NCBI RefSeq assembly: GCF_040719145.1
Contig: NZ_JBFDUZ010000001.1
Coordinates: forward strand, 3,162,001 to 3,226,000
Origin: Paenibacillus sp. JQZ6Y-1
GTDB lineage: Bacteria; Bacillota; Bacilli; Paenibacillales; Paenibacillaceae
DNA length: 64,000 bases
Direction of reading: 5' to 3'
Position numbers and translations under genes: made by a program. Each line of letters starts with the position of its first letter. The first letter of the stretch is position 1. The notes below the pieces were generated by a model that was given only the letters and a program-made list of their open reading frames with translations, had not been told where the DNA came from and did not search any database. Positions 56,767 through 64,000 of the stretch are shown here, one piece after another.

Positions 56767-57522
56767 TTACAGTTCAATTCCGTGCTTTTCCAGCAGTTCA
56801 CGAACGGTCACGCTCACCATGATCAGACCAGCAACTGGCGGGACAAACGCGTTACTTGCTGGTGGTTGTTTCGCTTTGCGAATCTCTGGTGCATTTTCAG
56901 GAACGATCTTCTGGGTCACATCCTGACGCGGTTTTTTCGGCTCCTCAGTCGAGAAGACAACCTTCACGCCTTTGCGAATGCCATCTTTACGCAGCTTTGT
57001 GCGTACGACGCGAGCGATCGGGTCCATATGGGTTTTGGAAATATCGGCGACTTGGAAGCGAGTCGGATCGATTTTGTTAGCAGCACCCATACTGGAAATG
57101 ATCGGAATATTGCGCTTCAGACACTCTTTGATCAGATGGACTTTGTAAATGATCGTATCCGACGCGTCGATGACATAATCCAGATCGTATTTGAACAGCT
57201 CCTCATACGTCTCTTCCGTGTAAAACATATTCAGTGCAATCGCATCACATTCTGGGTTAATCAGCTTGGCGCGCTCAACCATCAGGTCTGCCTTTTTCTG
57301 ACCGACGGTGGTGGTCAGTGCATGAATCTGGCGGTTGATGTTTGTGATGTCCACGACATCCTTGTCGATCAGAATGATGCGACCAACGCCAGTACGTGCC
57401 AGCGCTTCAACGGCAATGGAACCAACGCCGCCGATACCGAGTACAGCAACGGTGCTATTTTTCATCACTTCAATACCTTCTGGTCCAAACGCAAGCTCGG
57501 TACGAGAAAATTGATTTAGCAT
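56767..57522 (-). CDS. tcdA: tRNA threonylcarbamoyladenosine dehydratase TcdA
   Basis: E1-like enzyme that cyclises t6A37 of tRNA to the hydantoin form using ATP. The 251-residue product shows GIGGVGSIAVEALARTGVGRI (nucleotide binding), LIDKDVVDITNINRQIHA, and DYVIDASDTI, then SSMGAANKIDPTRF. GAAAGGAG precedes the ATG. It follows aspS by 240 bases, as yrvM does in B. subtilis. Confidence 0.94.
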   Translation of the reverse strand: MLNQFSRTELAFGPEGIEVMKNSTVAVLGIGGVGSIAVEALARTGVGRIILIDKDVVDITNINRQIHALTTTVGQKKADLMVERAKLINPECDAIALNMFYTEETYEELFKYDLDYVIDASDTIIYKVHLIKECLKRNIPIISSMGAANKIDPTRFQVADISKTHMDPIARVVRTKLRKDGIRKGVKVVFSTEEPKKPRQDVTQKIVPENAPEIRKAKQPPASNAFVPPVAGLIMVSVTVRELLEKHGIEL

Positions 57523-57667
57523 ACATAAGCTCCTTTCGCTTTCGATCTATCTGTTGATCAAGCTCTGCCTGTTCATTGGCATGTTATGTTCTATTAACCG
57601 CTATACGAAATCTCATTCAAAGGATACCGCGTACACCGAAGAATGTTAACGCCTCATAGCATGGGTT

Positions 57668-57704
57668 AACCCCCATATCCGGCATGATACCGGACACAGG
57701 GGTT
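57668..57704 (-). terminator. Hairpin after aspS
   Basis: AACCCCTGTGTCCGG / CCGGATATGGGGGTT imperfect stem on the minus strand, about 60 bases beyond the aspS stop. No T run, so the function is uncertain. Confidence 0.5.
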
Positions 57705-57763
57705 GGGTAGAAATAGAATCCAAACCAATATAAAAGTCAGTCATTCCACTCAGACAGCTGGAA

Positions 57764-59545
57764 TTAGTTTTTGTCGATCACTGGCTTTTTCGGAGCCAGA
57801 CGGATATGCAGGTCTTCCAGTTGAGCTTGGTCGACTGGTGCTGGTGCATCCATAAGCAGGTCGGTTGCGCTTGCCGTTTTCGGGAAAGCAATCGTTTCGC
57901 GCAGGTTGGTGCGACCAGCCAGCAGCATCACGAGACGGTCAAGACCGAAGGCAATACCGCCGTGTGGTGGCGTACCATATTCAAACGCATCCATCAGGAA
58001 GCCGAATTGCTCGCGTGCTGCTTCTGGTGTGAAGCCGAGCATTTCGAACATTTTCTCTTGCAGATCGCGTTGGTAAATACGTTGGGAACCGCCGCCCACT
58101 TCGTAGCCGTTCAGTACGATATCGTATGCTTGTGCGCGGATTTTGCCTGGATCGGTGTTGAACAGTTCCAAATCTTCTTCGTATGGACGGGTGAACGGAT
58201 GATGCTCCGCTACATAGCGCTTGGATGTCTCGTCGTAACCGAGCAGTGGGAAGTCCACAACCCATGCGAATTTGTATGCTTTGTCGTCGATCAGACCGAG
58301 GTCACGACCGATTTTCAGACGCATTGCGCCCAGTACATCAGCAACGACTTTTTTGGTATCTGCGGAGAACAACAGCAGATCGCCTTCTTCGGCATTGGTC
58401 GTTTCACGCAGCTGTTGAATCTCGTCTTCGCCGAGGAATTTCACGATTGGACCGCGGAATTCGCCTTCTTTGACTTGAATCCATGCCAGACCTTTCGCAC
58501 CGTAACGCTTCGCGTATGGTTCTAGACTGTCGATTTCTTTCCGTGTCCATGTACCGCAGCCTTTCGCGTTGAGTACTTTGACTTCGCCGCCTTTTTCAAT
58601 CACAGTTGCGAACACCTTCGCACCACTGTTAGCAACGATATGGCTAACGTTTACCAGTTCCAGACCGAAGCGCAGATCCGGTTTGTCAGAGCCGTATTTG
58701 TCCATTGCTTCTGCATGAGTGATACGTTGGAATGGAACTGGGATGTCCACGTTGATGGTTTCTTTGAACAGACGCACCATCAGTTGCTCCATCATACCCA
58801 GCAGCTCATCACGATCTACAAAGGAAGTCTCGATGTCGACCTGCGTAAATTCAGGCTGACGATCCGCACGCAGATCCTCGTCACGGAAACAACGAGCAAT
58901 TTGGTAATACCGTTCCAGACCACTCACCATCAGCAGCTGTTTGTAAATTTGTGGCGATTGTGGCAGTGCGAAGAATTCGCCTTCGTGCACACGGCTTGGT
59001 ACGAGATAGTCACGCGCGCCTTCCGGTGTACTCTTTGTCAGGATTGGCGTTTCTACATCGATAAAGCCTTGCTCATCGAGGAAGTCACGGAATACTTTCG
59101 TCGCTTTGGAGCGCAGAATGAGCGTCTGCTGCATTTCAGGACGACGCAGGTCCAGATAGCGATATTTCATACGCAGCGATTCGTCTACCTCTACCCCATC
59201 TTCGATAAAGAATGGCGGAGTTTTCGCTGCATTGATCACTTCGATTTCGGTAATACGTACTTCGATATCGCCCGTTGGCAGGTTCGCGTTGATTGTTTCT
59301 TCGTCACGGCGAACAACTTCACCTTTAACAGACAATACATATTCACTACGGACACGATCAGCGATTTGCAGTGCATCGCCGGAGTACGACGGGTTGAATA
59401 CGATCTGTACGATTCCGCTGCGATCGCGCAAATCGATAAATAGTACGCCCCCTAAGTCACGACGAGTTTGCACCCATCCATTCAATGTTACTGTCTCGCC
59501 GATGTTGTCGGCGGTCAGCTTTCCGCAGTTATGAGTCCTTAACAT
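57764..59545 (-). CDS. aspS: Aspartyl-tRNA synthetase
   Basis: Class II synthetase of the bacterial type, 593 residues. N-terminal OB-fold anticodon-binding domain ([25 protein letters not shown]), catalytic motif 2 region [20 protein letters not shown], the bacterial GAD insertion (about 285-420), and motif 3 [22 protein letters not shown] precedes the ATG. Cotranscribed with hisS (153 bases upstream) and controlled by the same T-box leader. Confidence 0.97.
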   Translation of the reverse strand: MLRTHNCGKLTADNIGETVTLNGWVQTRRDLGGVLFIDLRDRSGIVQIVFNPSYSGDALQIADRVRSEYVLSVKGEVVRRDEETINANLPTGDIEVRITEIEVINAAKTPPFFIEDGVEVDESLRMKYRYLDLRRPEMQQTLILRSKATKVFRDFLDEQGFIDVETPILTKSTPEGARDYLVPSRVHEGEFFALPQSPQIYKQLLMVSGLERYYQIARCFRDEDLRADRQPEFTQVDIETSFVDRDELLGMMEQLMVRLFKETINVDIPVPFQRITHAEAMDKYGSDKPDLRFGLELVNVSHIVANSGAKVFATVIEKGGEVKVLNAKGCGTWTRKEIDSLEPYAKRYGAKGLAWIQVKEGEFRGPIVKFLGEDEIQQLRETTNAEEGDLLLFSADTKKVVADVLGAMRLKIGRDLGLIDDKAYKFAWVVDFPLLGYDETSKRYVAEHHPFTRPYEEDLELFNTDPGKIRAQAYDIVLNGYEVGGGSQRIYQRDLQEKMFEMLGFTPEAAREQFGFLMDAFEYGTPPHGGIAFGLDRLVMLLAGRTNLRETIAFPKTASATDLLMDAPAPVDQAQLEDLHIRLAPKKPVIDKN

Positions 59546-59698
59546 ATTACATTCTCCTTTTATGATGAAATATACATCCCGCTGGATTTGGCTGCTGTGT
59601 AATAAGCAATACCAGCGAGTTGGTGGTCATACATAGAAGCGTAAGAACCGAAACATTCGGTGCTTAACAGCTCATGGTTTTTTACTAACGTATTGTTT

Positions 59699-60943
59699 TT
59701 ATTTCAGGTGATTCGCCAGCTCTGCCAGCTTAACGGTTTGCTGGTCGCCTGTTGCCATATGCTTGAGTGCGATTTCGCCGTTTGCCAGCTCATCATCACC
59801 TAGAATGGCGGTGTAGCGCGCTTCTAGACGGTCAGCGGATTTCATTTGAGCCTTCATTTTGCGACCCAGATAATCGCGTTCTGCCGCAAAGCCGAGTGTA
59901 CGTAGCTTGAATAGCTGTTTCACTGTTTCTTTCTCAGCAGCTTCGCCGAGTGCAATTAAATAGACGTCCAGCGGCTTGCTTGCTGGTACTTCTACACCCT
60001 GACTTTCCAAAATTAACTGCAAACGCTCCATCCCGATTCCAAAGCCGATACCCGGTTGTTCCGGTCCGCCCACTTCAGAAACGAGTTTGTTATAGCGTCC
60101 GCCGCCGCCAATCGTATCGATGGCGCCGATGCCTTGCGCTTTGTATTCAAACGCCGTATGCGTGTAATAATCTAGTCCACGCACCAGTCGTTCGTTGACG
60201 GTATAGTCAATCTCCATCGCTGTCAGATAATCCCGTACCTGCTGGAAGTACGCACGACTGTCTTCATCGAGACTATCCAAAATGGATGGTGCGCCGACAA
60301 ATTTGTCCTGATCCACTTTACAGTCGAGTACACGCATTGGATTGCGTTCCATCCGGTGCTGGCAATCTTTGCACAGTGTATCTTTCATCGGACGCAGGAA
60401 GCCGAGCAATGCTTCGTTATAAGCGGCACGCGTCTCCGACGTTCCGACCGAGTTGATTTCCACTGTGACATCCTTCAAGCCCAGCTCTTTGAAAAACTCC
60501 AATCCGAGTGCGATCACTTCTACATCAATCGCCGGATCGACCGAACCGAATGCCTCCACGCCGAATTGGTGGAATTGACGATAACGTCCAGCCTGCGGAC
60601 GCTCATACCGGAACATTGGTCCCATGTAATACAGCTTCGTCACATCCGGCAGTCCGTACAGCTTGTTCTCCGCATACGCGCGAACAACGCCAGCCGTGCC
60701 TTCTGGACGCAACGTCATGCTGCGGCCGCCCTTGTCTTCAAAGGTGTACATTTCCTTTTGTACCACATCAGTTGTTTCGCCAACGCCACGCTGGAACAAC
60801 TCGGTTTGCTCAAACAGCGGTGTACGAATCTCACGGTAATTGAACCGTCTGCACATCTCTCTTGCTTTTTCCTCGACATACTGCCATTTCTCCACAGTGC
60901 CTGGTAGAAAATCCTGCGTGCCTGTCGGTTTTTGAAACGCCAT
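59699..60943 (-). CDS. hisS: Histidyl-tRNA synthetase
   Basis: Class II synthetase, 414 residues. Motifs: GTQDFLPG, MTLRPEGTAGVVRAY, MFRYERPQAGRYRQFHQFGVEAFG, the histidine-specific LVRGLDYYTHTAFEY and GGGGRYN. GAAGGAGGAG precedes the ATG. First gene of hisS-aspS, behind a T-box leader. Confidence 0.97.
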   Translation of the reverse strand: MAFQKPTGTQDFLPGTVEKWQYVEEKAREMCRRFNYREIRTPLFEQTELFQRGVGETTDVVQKEMYTFEDKGGRSMTLRPEGTAGVVRAYAENKLYGLPDVTKLYYMGPMFRYERPQAGRYRQFHQFGVEAFGSVDPAIDVEVIALGLEFFKELGLKDVTVEINSVGTSETRAAYNEALLGFLRPMKDTLCKDCQHRMERNPMRVLDCKVDQDKFVGAPSILDSLDEDSRAYFQQVRDYLTAMEIDYTVNERLVRGLDYYTHTAFEYKAQGIGAIDTIGGGGRYNKLVSEVGGPEQPGIGFGIGMERLQLILESQGVEVPASKPLDVYLIALGEAAEKETVKQLFKLRTLGFAAERDYLGRKMKAQMKSADRLEARYTAILGDDELANGEIALKHMATGDQQTVKLAELANHLK

Positions 60944-60994
60944 AATTGCTCCTCCTTCAATCAGCTGAAGACCAGTGACTGTTCCTGATGACTT

Positions 60995-61433
60995 TTTATT
61001 TTAAAAACACAAAAAGCCCCACGTCACTGTTTTTACTTGCAAAACAGGGACGAGGGACTGGATTTACCATTCACCCGTGGTGCCACCCACATTTCGAATG
61101 CTGCCGTGGATACGGTACTCCGATCATCTAGATCGGTACACATTCGCTTCATTAAGCGGTTAACGCCCGCTGACTACGCATGAGGTTACTTGGATTCCAA
61201 AAGCGGCATATTATTCAGACCATTTCGTCTGATCCTACGGCGTTCTGCAACCTGTGCAGATCCGTCATTGCCTGCTTTTCTATCTTTCACACCATGTTCT
61301 CGGGGAGGTCTTTTCGCACCGTCGTCCAGGGATTCCTTGCAGCCCAAGGGAATGCCTCTCTTTTTCCAAAATGGAACTGTCCGTTGTCGGTGGTACTTTT
61401 CCCGTCCATGAATCGTTCATACAGTTTTGCCTA
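60995..61433 (-). promoter_or_regulatory. T-box leader of hisS-aspS
   Basis: Minus strand has the T-box core GTGGGTGGCACCACGG (61090-61075) followed by a terminator ending in GGGGCTTTTTG (61020-61011). Upstream is a Stem I region with an AGTA motif (AAAAGTACC) opposite a loop containing GAC (61310-61308) after the ACCG/CGGT helix. The bulge reads TGGC, whose last base would pair with discriminator G73, as in tRNA-Asp, not C73 of tRNA-His. Specifier GAC therefore looks right but is tentative. Confidence 0.9.
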
Positions 61434-61439
61434 ACATAT

Positions 61440-61448
61440 AGTATACCA
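61440..61448 (-). promoter_or_regulatory. Extended -10 promoter of the T-box transcript
   Basis: Minus strand TGGTATACT, an extended -10 element, about 490 bases upstream of hisS and right before the Stem I region. Confidence 0.55.
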
Positions 61449-61560
61449 TCTGGCAGCTGTTCAAGCACTACTTTCTTGCTTTATTTTACGAGACAGCTCC
61501 ATGTTATATTTACCGATTGTAATGAAGTGCTGTGTTAAAGTCAATACTTTTCAGACAAAG

Positions 61561-61614
61561 AAAAAACCTGCAGCAACGGGCTGCAGGCCAACAAGTATGT
61601 TAAAAGGGGGTCAT
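61561..61614 (-). ncRNA. Candidate C-rich small RNA
   Basis: Minus strand has TATAAT at 61626-61621, then about 25 unpaired bases with CCCATGACCCCC, then a terminator CCTGCAGC / GCTGCAGG (61588-61567) with six T residues. No ORF explains this second terminator, since the 61920 gene has its own at 61788-61817. A short transcript with an exposed C-rich segment resembles small RNAs that bind Shine-Dalgarno sequences. There is no good -35, so expression is unproven. Confidence 0.4.
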
Positions 61615-61709
61615 GGGTTCATTATAGAGGGTGTTTGTTAAGAGAAGATGTTTCCTATATTACAGTTTTATTACAATAGGTATAACATGATCGGTCAGAT
61701 GCCTGAAAA

Positions 61710-61737
61710 GCCTGTAAAATCAAGGGGTTTTACAGGC
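61710..61737. repeat. 10-bp inverted repeat in the hisS upstream gap
   Basis: GCCTGTAAAA and TTTTACAGGC flank an 8-base loop. On the minus strand it is followed by TTTTC, so it could be another terminator-like element in the long gap 61446-61919. Confidence 0.5.
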
Positions 61738-61787
61738 AAGCAAGCATAGAGATCGAATGCGAAACGAAGTCAAAAACAGGCAAATAA

Positions 61788-61817
61788 AAAAGCCCGGATC
61801 GCATTCCGGGCTTGGGT
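61788..61817 (-). terminator. Terminator after the 61920 gene
   Basis: AAGCCCGGAA / ATCCGGGCTT-type stem followed by six T residues on the minus strand, about 100 bases past the stop. Confidence 0.87.
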
Positions 61818-61919
61818 TCATATCGCCAAATGACATCAGCACGTTCTATACCGATCGTCATTGAAGCGATCAGATGGCTCATGTTGGGATCACTTGCTGT
61901 TTGGTGCTTTATATTCACA

Positions 61920-62378
61920 CTACTCCAGTACTTCTACAAATGCGTTATTCGTACGCAGTTTTTGTACTACGCTCTCCACATCTGCTTCCATCACGGTAGC
62001 GGACAGTACATATTTCAGATCGTCATAGTCTTTGTCAGTCGCGCCAAGCGCGCTCCACGCATCGGCATCGTCGCGGTCACGGCGATTCGCTGTATCATCA
62101 TCCGTGACTTCGTTGCGTTTGCCATCCTCGTCGATAATTGCTGTTGGCGGTACAATCGTACCCGGACCAACACCAGCAGATACGCCAGAAGCGTTACCGC
62201 CACCAGCTGTACCACCTGCATTCAACGGGATAAGTGGAACAAGCACACGACTGCCTTGACTGATCTGTTTATCAAGACGTCCCACTTCCAAATTTTTAAC
62301 GTTGAATGTCTGCAATGACGTTTGTGCGCCTTGTGCCTGATCTTCGGTACGGAAATAAGCTTGAATATGCTGAGTCAT
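61920..62378 (-). CDS. Unknown protein with Gly-rich and acidic linker
   Basis: ATG 62378 behind GAGGAGG gives 152 residues; a longer frame upstream is not supported. Two similar-looking alpha/beta halves (QAYFRTEDQAQGAQTSLQTF at the start; YVLSATVMEADVESVVQKLR at the end) flank a glycine-rich stretch (about 50-72) and an acidic stretch (DDDTANRRDRDDADAW). The halves may form one ferredoxin- or YflT-like fold. No signal peptide or cysteines. Next to a DJ-1/PfpI gene in the same direction; a stress role is only a guess. Confidence 0.7.
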   Translation of the reverse strand: MTQHIQAYFRTEDQAQGAQTSLQTFNVKNLEVGRLDKQISQGSRVLVPLIPLNAGGTAGGGNASGVSAGVGPGTIVPPTAIIDEDGKRNEVTDDDTANRRDRDDADAWSALGATDKDYDDLKYVLSATVMEADVESVVQKLRTNNAFVEVLE

Positions 62379-62450
62379 TATAATAACCTCCTCGCTAATG
62401 TGCAGACAGCCTTGCAGACCATCTGTCAAAATAGACGTTACTTGTGGAAA

Positions 62451-62957
62451 TTACAATACTTTTAACAGCTCGCGTACGAAGGCGGGCTCGTCTTTGGGTG
62501 TACGGGATGTGATATAGTTGCCATCCACAATCGCTTCACCATCTTGGAAGTTAGCGCCAGCATTAATCATATCCACTTTGAGTGGTGGGTACGATGTAAT
62601 CGTGCGACCTTTTAGCAGATCAGCACTTGCCAGAATTTGCGGGCCGTGGCAGATCGCACCGATCGTTTTGTTTGCTTGACTGATTTCAGTTACGAAATTC
62701 AGTACATTCGGATCGAGACGCAGGTTTTCTGGAGAAGATCCGCCCGGAATAACGAGCGCGTCGTAATCAGATGCCTGTACCTCGCTAATTGCTTTTTCAA
62801 TTGTATATTCAGCTTTACCATTTTTACCAGTAACCTTCTCGCCTTTTTCCAGACCGATAATGTCTGCCTGATGACCGGCTTTGGTCAGTTCGTCGTACGG
62901 TACCTGCATTTCGCTATCTTCAAATTCATTTGCCAACAGAAAAGCGATTTTACTCAT
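62451..62957 (-). CDS. DJ-1/PfpI family protein (YfkM/YhbO type)
   Basis: A 168-residue cytoplasmic protein of the PfpI branch. It shows FLLANEFEDSE with the conserved Glu, YDALVIPGGSSPENLR and the nucleophile elbow GAICHGPQIL (Cys near 103, followed by His). Such proteins act as general-stress factors and as glyoxalase/deglycase-like enzymes; the exact activity is disputed. GAAGGGAG precedes the ATG. 72 bases upstream of the unknown 61920 gene, possibly cotranscribed. Confidence 0.9.
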   Translation of the reverse strand: MSKIAFLLANEFEDSEMQVPYDELTKAGHQADIIGLEKGEKVTGKNGKAEYTIEKAISEVQASDYDALVIPGGSSPENLRLDPNVLNFVTEISQANKTIGAICHGPQILASADLLKGRTITSYPPLKVDMINAGANFQDGEAIVDGNYITSRTPKDEPAFVRELLKVL

Positions 62958-63382
62958 GATGTGTATTCTCCCTTCATTGCTAGTGAATGATGTTGTTATC
63001 TATGCAGAAATGGACTTTGCGGTTCGCGGAATTGCGCGGTGATGTTGCCGTCTCGGTGGATGGAACCGCAAAGATGTTTTCGGTTTGTTATTACCCGGTT
63101 GTAGGACGAATATAACAGGAGAATGGCAGTTTCAAAGGTAGGAATTTGGGTACGTATTTACGCTTTACCCTACATCCTATGCAAATTTCTTAGGATTATA
63201 TACTGTCATCTTCAGGTACATACCTTCCAAGCAAAATCGGTATAACTATGCGCTTGCAGCAAGGTAGACATCAATATAACAAAAAGACGACAATCCATCC
63301 TCACGGAATGGAGCTGTCGCCCTGCTGCCCTACTTATTGGATATTCTTACTTTCCCATTCAATCTCTAGTTAACCTCTGTTT
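62958..63382. other. Geneless stretch with inverted repeat
   Basis: A 425-base gap. It contains an exact 11-bp inverted repeat (CTTTGCGGTTC at 63015-63025, its complement at 63063-63073) with a 37-base GC-rich spacer, and the dtd terminator at 63279-63319. No ORF is credible. Confidence 0.6.
63279..63319 (-). terminator. Terminator after dtd
   Basis: GACAGCTCCATTCC with partner GGATGGATTGTC (loop GTGA), followed by TCTTTTTG on the minus strand, 65 bases past the dtd stop. Confidence 0.75.
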
Positions 63383-63844
63383 TTAGATGGACGATTCCGC
63401 TTTGGCTGGGCTATCAATAATCAGTGTCACCGGTCCCCAATTGGTCAGTGCTACGTCCATATCAGCACCAAATTTGCCTGTTTCCACCGTCAATCCTTGA
63501 CGGCGTAACGACTCATTGAACGCTTCATACACAGGCACCGCTTGTTCCGGTCGCGCTGCATCAATAAAGCTAGGACGTCTACCTTTCCGGCTATCGCCAT
63601 AGAGCGTGAACTGCGATACCGACAGCACTTGCCCTCCTATATCGCTGATGCCTAGATTCATTTTGCCATGTTCATCTTCAAAAATACGAATACCGGCTAC
63701 CTTGCCTGCCAGATACTCCGCATCTTCGATCGTATCTCCGTGGGTAACCCCAACCAGCACCATTAGCCCTTTGCCAACCTGACCGACAATCTCCTCGTTG
63801 ACGGTTACGGATGCGTGCTTACAGCGTTGAATAACGACTCTCAT
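63383..63844 (-). CDS. dtd: D-aminoacyl-tRNA deacylase
   Basis: Removes D-amino acids (and glycine from tRNA-Ala) from tRNA. The ATG at 63844 behind AAAGGAG gives 153 residues; an upstream frame extension is not supported. Motifs: [15 protein letters not shown], the active-site SQFTLYGD and the cross-subunit [10 protein letters not shown] (Gly-Pro motif). In B. subtilis it follows relA and precedes hisS, matching its place here at the window edge. Confidence 0.95.
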   Translation of the reverse strand: MRVVIQRCKHASVTVNEEIVGQVGKGLMVLVGVTHGDTIEDAEYLAGKVAGIRIFEDEHGKMNLGISDIGGQVLSVSQFTLYGDSRKGRRPSFIDAARPEQAVPVYEAFNESLRRQGLTVETGKFGADMDVALTNWGPVTLIIDSPAKAESSI

Positions 63845-63943
63845 ATGTATGTCTCCTTTTACGTAAACTATAATTTGCAGAAATGACATTCTAGCATGTA
63901 CATGAATAATATGAATAAAATTATCATACTCTCTACAAAATGA

Positions 63944-63985
63944 AAAGCAGCCCACTCCGCTATAAAGCGAAATCGACTGCTCTCA
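63944..63985 (-). terminator. Possible terminator of an upstream gene at the window edge
   Basis: Minus strand AGCAGTC ... GGGCTGCT imperfect stem with CGCTTTATAGCG at its tip, followed by TTTTC. It would end the gene beyond the right edge, probably relA by synteny. Confidence 0.4.
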
Positions 63986-64000
63986 TTGGAACATCATCAC

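Overview
This window is a chromosomal segment of a low-to-medium GC Gram-positive of the Bacillales, most likely a Paenibacillus or close relative. Protein sequences and gene order match the Bacillus subtilis hisS-aspS / cymR-iscS / alaS-yrrK-yrzB-mltG region. The controls are also typical Firmicute devices: a GlcT antiterminator target, a T-box, a fluoride riboswitch, a SigW-type promoter and A/U-tailed hairpin terminators. I see no rRNA, tRNA, phage, transposase or CRISPR array. Most genes lie on the minus strand.

Left part (0-31 kb): carbon uptake and envelope functions. ptsH-ptsI, ptsG and glcT form the glucose PTS block, with a GlcT RNA target in front of ptsG. Next come a SigW-type yuaF-floT (NfeD/flotillin) pair and an iron alcohol dehydrogenase with an operator-like double palindrome at its promoter. 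The Leloir operon galK-galE-galT sits opposite a divergent AraC regulator. Then follow an ankyrin-repeat protein, an aldo/keto reductase, a sirtuin, an alpha/beta hydrolase, kdgK-eda, a small KGG-repeat stress protein with two SigB-like promoters, ilvD, a NodB deacetylase, an AI-2E-family permease and a large chemoreceptor with an unusual N-terminal extension.

Middle (31-43 kb): translation and cell-wall housekeeping genes in the B. subtilis order. These are two U32 tRNA-hydroxylation proteins, mltG, two DUF1292 proteins, ruvX, ireB, alaS with an attenuator-like leader, a zinc-ribbon protein, a PRC-barrel protein, iscS and cymR.

Right part (43-64 kb): between cymR and rarA the conserved order is interrupted by about 9 kb of mostly plus-strand genes. 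They are mnmA (divergent from cymR), a sucrose module (LacI regulator, LacY/CscB-type permease, GH32 hydrolase), a fluoride-riboswitch crcB pair and an uncharacterised two-gene locus encoding an AAA+ ATPase and a membrane-anchored TPR protein. The conserved order then resumes with rarA, helD, tcdA, aspS and hisS (behind a T-box that looks tRNA-Asp specific), an unknown glycine-rich/acidic protein, a DJ-1/PfpI protein and dtd.

The best candidates for something undescribed are the AAA+/TPR membrane locus (50.5-52.4 kb), the tandem-attenuator alaS leader, a C-rich small RNA candidate near 61.6 kb, and the 130-residue cytoplasmic extension of the chemoreceptor. All calls come from reading the sequence; no searches were run.
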